The notes under the pieces: generated by a model | Told to the model about the DNA's origin: nothing | The model's database searches: none | Seen by the model: only the letters and a program-made list of their open reading frames with translations | Source of the DNA: Methanobacteriaceae archaeon | Lineage (GTDB): Archaea; Methanobacteriota; Methanobacteria; Methanobacteriales; Methanobacteriaceae | Assembly (NCBI GenBank): GCA_030681145.1 | Contig: JAUXXK010000020.1 | Span: forward strand, 1-5,746 | Length of the DNA stretch: 5,746 nt | Reading direction: 5' to 3' | Made by a program: the position numbers and the translations under genes | Shown: positions 1 to 4,426 of the stretch, one piece after another | How the letters are laid out: each line of letters starts with the position of its first letter | Numbering within the stretch: position 1 is the stretch's first letter

Positions 1-41
1 TTGATAAATTTCAAAAATTTACTTAGAATAACATTATGATA

Positions 42-830
42 TTAATCCTTTAAAACTTGTTTTTCAGGACAATAGTACGTTGTTCGCCCACCTACTTTAA
101 TTATATCTAATTTCCCATATTCTGCACATTCTCCTCCCGGATATCGATGAGGTAATAAAAAATTTTCTGGAAAATCAAGCATTATGTCCTTAATTTTTAT
201 AGCTTTTTGAAGAACCATATGCATGTTGTTGTATAAAACTACTAAATCTTCAATTTTCAACCGGTTTGCTTTTATTAGTGGATGTATTCCACTTTGATAT
301 AGTATTTCATCAGCATAAAGATTCCCTATGCCTGCTAAAAAATTCTGATTCATTAAAAGTGTTTTAATATATCCTTTCCTACCCTCAAAGATCTTAATAA
401 AATTTTTTTGATTAATTTCAAGTGCATCCGGCCCTAATTTCTTTTTCTCAATAAAATTATTAATATTTTCAATAAGGCTTAATTTACCAAATTTACGAGG
501 ATCCTCAAAATTTAGTGTATTTCCATTTTTAAATATGAACGAAATTCTGCTGTGTGGGGTTTGGCCTTCTTTAAGAGAACTATATTTAAAAAAACCAGTC
601 ATTCCAAAGTGAAAAGCAAGTAAAAAATCATTAGAAACTGATACAAATAAATATTTTCCGTATCTGGAGCTTGAAACAAAAAATTCTGATTCTACAATGG
701 TTTTAATATTTTTTTTAGATGTTTCAACCAGTATTTCTGGATTATTAACCACAACTTTTTTAATGTTTTGATTAAGAGAAGTGGAATCAAAATACTGTTT
801 GAAAATTTCTACACTGGGAAGTTCTGGCAT
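42..830 (-). CDS. Fpg/Nei family DNA glycosylase with degenerate (zincless-type) finger
   Basis: A 262-residue protein of the formamidopyrimidine-DNA glycosylase/endonuclease VIII family, which excises oxidised bases from DNA and nicks the abasic site. Seen: the N-terminal MPELPSVE, whose Pro2 is the family nucleophile and Glu3 its partner; RYGKY with Lys59; HFGMTG at 74-79, where Met77 matches the base-stacking Met of E. coli Fpg; DPRKFG at 110-115, where Arg112 and Phe114 match the void-filling Arg/Phe; the helix-two-turn-helix GIGNLYADE around 167-175 with Asn170; and Arg249 in GGRTTYYC, the finger arginine. Length is usual for the family. The finger is odd: it holds Cys235 and Cys254, but the partner positions are Tyr238 and Lys257, so the four-cysteine zinc site is absent. 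The start is fixed by AAGGAGG seven bases upstream. It lies 79 bases downstream of the ferritin-like gene on the same strand. Family assignment is firm; Fpg-like versus Nei-like substrate preference is not decided. Confidence 0.93.
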   Translation of the reverse strand: MPELPSVEIFKQYFDSTSLNQNIKKVVVNNPEILVETSKKNIKTIVESEFFVSSSRYGKYLFVSVSNDFLLAFHFGMTGFFKYSSLKEGQTPHSRISFIFKNGNTLNFEDPRKFGKLSLIENINNFIEKKKLGPDALEINQKNFIKIFEGRKGYIKTLLMNQNFLAGIGNLYADEILYQSGIHPLIKANRLKIEDLVVLYNNMHMVLQKAIKIKDIMLDFPENFLLPHRYPGGECAEYGKLDIIKVGGRTTYYCPEKQVLKD

Positions 831-837
831 CCCCGGG

Positions 838-844
838 CCTCCTT
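838..844 (-). promoter_or_regulatory. Strong Shine-Dalgarno of the Fpg-family gene
   Basis: AAGGAGG on the minus strand, seven bases before the ATG at 828-830. The spacer is unusually GC-rich (CCCGGGG) for this region. The first base of the motif is also the last base of the adjacent inverted repeat. Confidence 0.85.
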
Positions 845-864
845 TTTGAACAAATAGTTCAAAA
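844..864 (-). repeat. Perfect 8-bp inverted repeat abutting the Fpg-gene RBS (operator or hairpin candidate)
   Basis: On the minus strand TTTTGAAC and GTTCAAAA are exact reverse complements separated by TATTT. The dyad ends on the first base of the Shine-Dalgarno. If a local promoter uses the TATA-like AATAAATAT at 871-879, transcription would start near 850, inside the dyad, which suits a repressor operator. If the gene is read through from the ferritin-like gene, the dyad would be a short RNA hairpin beside the ribosome binding site. The symmetry is seen directly; the role is inference. Confidence 0.5.
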
Positions 865-870
865 TATTGA

Positions 871-879
871 ATATTTATT
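871..879 (-). promoter_or_regulatory. Candidate TATA box for the Fpg-family gene
   Basis: The minus strand reads AATAAATAT. Spacing would put the start site about 25 bases downstream, near 850, giving a leader of roughly 20 bases that contains the Shine-Dalgarno. The whole spacer is AT-rich, so this is a weak call. Confidence 0.3.
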
Positions 880-909
880 AAAATAAAAATTAATTATTAA
901 ACTAAAAAA
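880..909 (-). terminator. T-rich terminator candidate after the ferritin-like gene
   Basis: A run of six T directly follows the TAA stop of the ferritin-like gene on the minus strand, followed by further T-rich stretches and no stem-loop. Archaeal transcription commonly ends at such oligo-T tracts. It could separate this gene from the Fpg-family gene or allow partial read-through. Confidence 0.35.
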
Positions 910-1317
910 TTAATCCAATTTTTCTAGGCGTTCTTTGAATTCTTTTCGATGTCTTTTTTCTTCATCAATGATGTGTTTTAAAACACCCACTACTTCTTCG
1001 TCGTCAATTATTTCAATTTGACGCAAATATTCATTTATTCCTTCAGTTTCCTTTTCAATCTGAAGTTTTAATTGACCTATTAAATCTTCTGATGAAAAAT
1101 CAAGTTCACGGTGTTCCATAGTGGGTTTACCGCCTCTTTTAACTATTAAATCAGCTAGCCACCACATATGTCTCATTTCATCTACAGATATGGCTTCCGT
1201 TAAACGACTAACATCACAATCTTCAATAATAAATGAATTATATGAATATACCATCACGGCTTCCAGTTCATGAACAAAATCTATATTCAATAAACGTATT
1301 ATCTCATCGTTGTTCAT
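910..1317 (-). CDS. Ferritin-like di-iron protein (bacterioferritin-type four-helix bundle)
   Basis: A 135-residue protein with the full di-iron ligand pattern of ferritin/bacterioferritin proteins: Glu17 in helix 1 (seven residues before Tyr24, the same spacing as E. coli Bfr Glu18-Tyr25), Glu47-x2-His50 in helix 2 (DEMRH), Glu90 in helix 3 and Glu120-x2-His123 in helix 4. The predicted role is iron oxidation/storage or peroxide detoxification in the cytoplasm. It is shorter than Bfr (about 158 residues), stopping soon after helix 4, so it seems to lack the short fifth helix. Whether it forms a 24-mer cage is open. The start at 1317 is chosen because AAGGAGG lies eight bases upstream. A longer in-frame reading from 1356 would translate this Shine-Dalgarno as Lys-Glu-Glu and would begin upstream of the predicted transcript start. 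Alternatives are a rubrerythrin-like or DNA-protecting ferritin relative; no rubredoxin domain is present. Confidence 0.85.
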   Translation of the reverse strand: MNNDEIIRLLNIDFVHELEAVMVYSYNSFIIEDCDVSRLTEAISVDEMRHMWWLADLIVKRGGKPTMEHRELDFSSEDLIGQLKLQIEKETEGINEYLRQIEIIDDEEVVGVLKHIIDEEKRHRKEFKERLEKLD

Positions 1318-1325
1318 TAATAACT

Positions 1326-1332
1326 CCTCCTT
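1326..1332 (-). promoter_or_regulatory. Shine-Dalgarno that fixes the start of the ferritin-like gene
   Basis: AAGGAGG on the minus strand, eight bases before the ATG at 1315-1317. It makes the internal ATG, not the upstream in-frame ATG at 1354-1356, the likely start. Confidence 0.85.
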
Positions 1333-1365
1333 GGATTTATTTTTTATTTTAAGCATTAATCCAAA

Positions 1366-1374
1366 TATTTATAA
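1366..1374 (-). promoter_or_regulatory. Candidate TATA box of the ferritin-like gene
   Basis: The minus strand reads TTATAAATA, a good archaeal TATA-like sequence. A start about 25 bases downstream falls near 1345, giving a leader of about 28 bases that includes the Shine-Dalgarno. The 20-bp palindrome lies immediately upstream, over the position where TFB would contact DNA. Confidence 0.45.
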
Positions 1375-1375
1375 T

Positions 1376-1395
1376 TAAAGCGCTAAAGCGTTTTA
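1376..1395. repeat. 20-bp near-perfect palindrome in the divergent promoter region (operator candidate)
   Basis: The plus strand reads TAAAGCGCT, AA, AGCGTTTTA. The two nine-base arms are reverse complements except for one position in each (G1380 opposite T1391). The CGCT/AGCG core is a GC-rich island in an otherwise AT-rich spacer. AAAGCG also occurs as a direct repeat with a two-base gap. The site directly adjoins the TATA candidate of the ferritin-like gene, and a plus-strand TTTTATATTA starts at 1391. A transcription-factor operator for one or both divergent genes is the natural reading, but that is inference. Confidence 0.5.
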
Positions 1396-1459
1396 TATTA
1401 ATAATATTTATTTTCTAATACAAATAAATCTTATCTAATTGACCCTAAAAAAACTTAAA

Positions 1460-1470
1460 CATATTTTTAG
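1460..1470 (+). promoter_or_regulatory. Weak TATA-like candidate for the peptidase gene
   Basis: The plus strand reads CATATTTTTAG. A start about 25-27 bases downstream would fall only a few bases before ATG 1497, which fits a very short leader and the missing Shine-Dalgarno. A competing TATA-like TTTTATATTA at 1391-1400 would give a leader of over 70 bases. Low certainty in such AT-rich sequence. Confidence 0.22.
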
Positions 1471-1496
1471 TATCAATAAAAACTTTAAAAAATTGA

Positions 1497-2075
1497 ATGG
1501 TTCATATGAACAAAAAAATATTCAGTCCTGGTGGAAAAGTTGATTATGATATCATCCGGCGCAAAATTAAACACCCTAGATTAGAATTTAAAACAGGAAA
1601 GTTGATTTTGATTTTACCGGAATATTATAAAACTCCTGAAAAAATCATTGAAAAGCATCTTAAATGGATTCAAGATAAATTAGAGGTTATTGAAAAATCC
1701 CGCTCATGCAAACTTAACTTTGATCGAGATGAAAATGATTTAAAAGAGGATATAATTCGATTTGTGGCAATATATTCTGATAAAATGGAATTAGTACCTG
1801 GTGAGATTAAATTTCGGAAAATGAAAAAAAGATGGGGTAGCTGTGATAACAACGGAAACCTTAAATTTAACACCAGAATGAAATACCTTCCAGATAAACT
1901 TATTGAATACGTTGTTTTCCATGAAATGGGCCATTTGTTGGAATTTGGCCATAATCGTAATTTTTATGATATAATCTTTGCTGAGTATCCTGAATACAAA
2001 AAATTGGATCTAGAACTTTCTATGTACTGGTTTGCTATAAACTCTCAAACTAATAATTTTAAAGATTCCTTATAA
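1497..2075 (+). CDS. YgjP/DUF45 (WLM-like) M48-type zinc metallopeptidase domain protein
   Basis: A 192-residue protein matching the YgjP-like metallopeptidase family (COG1451). Seen: an N-terminal region with charged lead-in (IIRRKIKHPRLEF) and a hydrophobic strand; a helical segment with WIQDKLEVIEK around 57-67; the signature RWGSC at 112-116, followed by LKFNTRMKYLP; and HEMGH at 142-146 with a third likely zinc ligand, His152, in GHNRNF. There is no signal peptide or membrane segment, so it is probably cytoplasmic. The family has the zinc peptidase signature, but substrates are mostly unknown. The start could be ATG 1497 or ATG 1506; neither has a Shine-Dalgarno, so leaderless or weakly led translation is likely. 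It diverges from the ferritin-like gene and lies 135 bases before the DUF362 gene on the same strand. Confidence 0.88.
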   Translation: MVHMNKKIFSPGGKVDYDIIRRKIKHPRLEFKTGKLILILPEYYKTPEKIIEKHLKWIQDKLEVIEKSRSCKLNFDRDENDLKEDIIRFVAIYSDKMELVPGEIKFRKMKKRWGSCDNNGNLKFNTRMKYLPDKLIEYVVFHEMGHLLEFGHNRNFYDIIFAEYPEYKKLDLELSMYWFAINSQTNNFKDSL

Positions 2076-2110
2076 TTAAACCAGAAATTATTATTAAAAG
2101 AATTATTTAC

Positions 2111-2120
2111 AAATATATAT
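2111..2120 (+). promoter_or_regulatory. Candidate TATA box upstream of the DUF362 gene
   Basis: AAATATATAT lies in the 135-base spacer after the peptidase stop. It would start transcription near 2140 and give a leader of about 70 bases. A second TATA-like stretch at 2172-2180 is too close to the Shine-Dalgarno to serve well. The spacer length suggests the gene has its own promoter. Confidence 0.3.
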
Positions 2121-2196
2121 TGAATACTAGATTATATTCCCAGAACCATATTAATAAAGATTTAATTAAATTTTTTATATTATGGGAATGGATTAA

Positions 2197-2202
2197 GAGG
2201 GG
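2197..2202 (+). promoter_or_regulatory. Shine-Dalgarno of the DUF362 gene
   Basis: GAGGGG, eight bases before ATG 2211. It is the only purine-rich stretch of this kind in the leader and supports the chosen start. Confidence 0.6.
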
Positions 2203-2210
2203 AAAAAATA

Positions 2211-3329
2211 ATGTCCAATAAAGTTTATTTTGCTGATTTAAGATCCAGAAGTAACCTAGAAAATAAGGGAAATAAGATTGTAAATCTTTTTGATAAAGCG
2301 GGTTTTAAAGAATTATTCACCCCCGAAGATTTGGTAGCTGTAAAGGTTCATTTTGGAGAAAGGGGAAATGATTCCTATGTTAGTCCGGTCATGATAAGAT
2401 ATTTGGTGGATAAAATAAAAGAAAATGGGGCTAAAATGTTTGTAACGGATACTAATACTCTATATTATGGTAGTCGTCATAATGCTGTTAGTCATCTGGA
2501 AACTGCAATTTTAAATGGTTTTGATTATTCTGTGGTGGGTGCTCCATTAATCATAGCCGATGGATTAACTAGCGAGAACGAAGAAATTGTTGAAATAAAT
2601 CAGAAGCACTTTAAAAAAGTCAAAATTGCAGGAGATCTGGCTAAATCTACTTCTATGGTGGTTGTATCTCATTTTAAAGGCCACGGTCTCAGTGGATTCG
2701 GGGGTGCCCTTAAAAATTTGGCTATGGGATGCGCCACCATTGCTGGAAAATTGGATCAGCATAAATGTGCTAAACCTATTATCAAAGATAATTGTAATGG
2801 GTGTGCCATCTGCTTTGATTCCTGTCCAACTGATGCCATAATCATGAAATCCGTAGATAATGGTTTAATCGCTTCTATTGAATATGGATCATGTGTTGCA
2901 TGTATGAATTGCATGGACTCTTGTGAAAATGAAGCCATTGATGTGGACTGGAAAAATGACATTCCCTTATTTGTGGAGAGAATGATGGAATATGCCTACG
3001 GTGCTCTCAATGGAAAAGAAAATAAAATTGCTTATTTCAACTTTTTAGTTAACATTACTCCAGATTGTGATTGTGTTCCTTGGAGTGATGCACCAATGGT
3101 TCCAGATATAGGAATATTGGCATCTAATGATCCTGTGGCCATAGATACCGCCAGTTATGATTTGGTAAATAGTCAAAAAGGTTTTAAAAATTCTCTATTG
3201 GATAAAAACTTCAAAAAAGGAGAAGATAAATTTAAAGGTGTTTGGGATGGTGTGGATGGAACTAAACAACTGGAATATGCTGAAAAGATGGGGATGGGGA
3301 CTAGAGAGTATGAACTAATCAGATTATAA
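2211..3329 (+). CDS. DUF362-family Fe-S protein with two [4Fe-4S] ferredoxin motifs
   Basis: A 372-residue protein of the DUF362 family (COG2768-type Fe-S centre protein). The first part, about 1-185, has the family features VAVKVHFGERGN (42-53), VTDTNTLYYGSRHNA (78-92) and HFKGHGLSGFGGALKNLAMGCA (154-175). A two-cluster ferredoxin segment is inserted: Cys195-x2-Cys198-x2-Cys201-x3-Cys205-Pro and Cys228-x2-Cys231-x2-Cys234-x3-Cys238. The DUF362 part then resumes with NITPDCDC (281-288, Cys286-x-Cys288) and DIGILASNDPVAIDTAS (299-315). The two clusters suggest electron transfer to or from a site in the DUF362 fold. No reaction or substrate can be stated. There is no signal peptide. The start is supported by GAGGGG upstream. 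The gene follows the peptidase gene by 135 bases and converges on nadA. Confidence 0.9.
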   Translation: MSNKVYFADLRSRSNLENKGNKIVNLFDKAGFKELFTPEDLVAVKVHFGERGNDSYVSPVMIRYLVDKIKENGAKMFVTDTNTLYYGSRHNAVSHLETAILNGFDYSVVGAPLIIADGLTSENEEIVEINQKHFKKVKIAGDLAKSTSMVVVSHFKGHGLSGFGGALKNLAMGCATIAGKLDQHKCAKPIIKDNCNGCAICFDSCPTDAIIMKSVDNGLIASIEYGSCVACMNCMDSCENEAIDVDWKNDIPLFVERMMEYAYGALNGKENKIAYFNFLVNITPDCDCVPWSDAPMVPDIGILASNDPVAIDTASYDLVNSQKGFKNSLLDKNFKKGEDKFKGVWDGVDGTKQLEYAEKMGMGTREYELIRL

Positions 3330-3360
3330 TTTAATTTTGATTATGGGTGTCTTCAAAATA

Positions 3361-3370
3361 TATTTTTTTA
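3361..3370 (+). terminator. Oligo-T terminator candidate for the DUF362 gene
   Basis: A run of seven T (3363-3369) lies about 33 bases after the stop codon, without a stem-loop, as is usual for archaeal termination. Confidence 0.45.
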
Positions 3371-3382
3371 AATTATTTAAAT

Positions 3383-3407
3383 AAAAATAATTAGAATTAA
3401 ATAAAAT
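3383..3407 (-). terminator. T-rich terminator candidate for nadA
   Basis: Just beyond the nadA stop, the minus strand has TTTTATTT and a T5 run in the 88-base convergent spacer. No hairpin is evident. Confidence 0.33.
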
Positions 3408-3417
3408 GACTAATCAT

Positions 3418-4335
3418 TTATCGAGAAATATCTAACATTCTTTGTACAGATTTTAAAGCTTTAACAGCAATATCTTCTGGAACAGTGACCACAAAAACTT
3501 CATTTAAAAGAGAGTTTTTAACTTTTTCCAGTGTATGGAGCTTCATGTTTTCACAAATGGCCTCTTCAAATGCAGGGATTGATTTTTTCCCGGGGTTTTC
3601 TCGATTAAGGCGAGTACTCATATCTATTTCGGTTCCAATAATGAAGATATCTTTTGAAGATTCATTCACTTGTTTTAACATACCACCTGTACTTAAAACA
3701 TAATCTCCTGCTTGTTGAACTTCGGGATCACATTCCGGATGAACTAATACTGATGCATCGGGATATTTCTCCTTCAAAATTAATATATCTGCGGGATTAA
3801 ACATTTTGTGCACGTAACAGTGCCCATTTTCGGGAATTGGTATGATTTCCTTTTTTGTATGTTGACTCACATACCAAGCAAGGTTTTTATCGGGACCAAA
3901 TAGTATTGTTTCCTCTTTTAAGCTCTCTACTATTTTAATAGCATTGGCTGAAGTACAGAGAACATCAGCTTCTGCTTTGGCTTCTGCTAGAGTATTGACA
4001 TATAAAACCACTGCGGCATTAGGATATCTTTCTTTAGCCTTTCTAATTTCATTTGCGGGGAGCATATGTGCCATAGGACACTCGGCACCAGCATCGGGTA
4101 TAACTATTTTTTTTCCGGGATTGAGAATATAAGCAGTTTCTGCCATGAAATCCACTCCACAGAATATCACTAGATCTTTAGTTTTTATTTGAGAGGCTTT
4201 GATGCAGAGTTCTAGTGAATCTCCAATAAAATCAGCTATTTCTTGTATTTCTCCAGGCTGGTAGTTGTGACATAATATAATGGCATTTTTTTCTTTTTTA
4301 AGCTTTAAAATCTCTTTTTGCAATTCATTGAGCAT
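3418..4335 (-). CDS. nadA: Quinolinate synthase NadA
   Basis: A 305-residue quinolinate synthase, which condenses iminoaspartate with dihydroxyacetone phosphate to quinolinate in de novo NAD synthesis. It uses a [4Fe-4S] cluster held by three cysteines. All three are present with flanking motifs: Cys86 (DAGAECPMAH), Cys173 (ENGHCYVHKMF) and Cys261 (EEAICENMKLH). Substrate-site motifs are also intact: CHNYQPGEIQEIADFIGDSLEL at 22-43 in pieces around His23, Tyr25 and Ser40; FCGVDFMAETAYIL (58-71); YVNT (112-115); SANA from 129; HPECDPEV with His199 and Glu201; and STGGM (216-220). Length is normal and no break is seen. AGGGG five bases before the ATG is a modest ribosome binding site. The usual partners, an aspartate oxidase or dehydrogenase and NadC, are not in the window. 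It lies 91 bases downstream of the Roadblock gene on the same strand. Confidence 0.97.
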   Translation of the reverse strand: MLNELQKEILKLKKEKNAIILCHNYQPGEIQEIADFIGDSLELCIKASQIKTKDLVIFCGVDFMAETAYILNPGKKIVIPDAGAECPMAHMLPANEIRKAKERYPNAAVVLYVNTLAEAKAEADVLCTSANAIKIVESLKEETILFGPDKNLAWYVSQHTKKEIIPIPENGHCYVHKMFNPADILILKEKYPDASVLVHPECDPEVQQAGDYVLSTGGMLKQVNESSKDIFIIGTEIDMSTRLNRENPGKKSIPAFEEAICENMKLHTLEKVKNSLLNEVFVVTVPEDIAVKALKSVQRMLDISR

Positions 4336-4340
4336 TTTAT

Positions 4341-4345
4341 CCCCT
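4341..4345 (-). promoter_or_regulatory. Ribosome binding site candidate of nadA
   Basis: AGGGG on the minus strand, five bases before the nadA ATG at 4333-4335. It is weaker than the sites of the ferritin-like and Fpg-family genes. Confidence 0.5.
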
Positions 4346-4364
4346 AACTAATTAAATTATTATA

Positions 4365-4373
4365 TTAAATATA
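4365..4373 (-). promoter_or_regulatory. Candidate TATA box of nadA
   Basis: The minus strand reads TATATTTAA. A start about 25 bases on would fall near 4345, leaving a leader of about ten bases. Together with the T-rich tract just upstream, this suggests nadA has its own promoter rather than depending on the Roadblock gene. Confidence 0.35.
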
Positions 4374-4397
4374 CTCATTTGACTTTTCAGAATTATA

Positions 4398-4420
4398 AAT
4401 AAAAAATAATAAAATAATAA
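4398..4420 (-). terminator. T-rich terminator candidate after the Roadblock gene
   Basis: On the minus strand the sequence just past the stop of the Roadblock gene is almost pure T and A, including a T6 run. An eight-base palindrome TGAGCTCA (4422-4429) overlaps the stop region, but its stem is too short to count as a bacterial-type hairpin. Confidence 0.4.
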
Positions 4421-4426
4421 ATGAGC

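Noticed and set aside
1..41. AAATTT inverted sequences near the left edge.
   Set aside because: Expected by chance in such AT-rich sequence and cut by the window edge.
831..837. GC-rich CCCGGGG between the ribosome site and ATG of the glycosylase gene.
   Set aside because: Unusual in this AT-rich region but only seven bases long; it reads simply as the spacer and carries no further symmetry with its surroundings.
1318..1356. In-frame N-terminal extension of the ferritin-like gene from an ATG at 1354-1356.
   Set aside because: It would translate the AAGGAGG ribosome site as protein, adds 13 Lys/Glu-rich residues not expected in the family, and begins upstream of the predicted transcript start.
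2565..2962. Short open frames on both strands inside the DUF362 gene.
   Set aside because: They overlap a gene with intact cysteine motifs and family signatures, so they are frame shadows.
3485..4132. Open frames on the plus strand opposite nadA.
   Set aside because: Antisense shadows of a clearly recognised enzyme gene.
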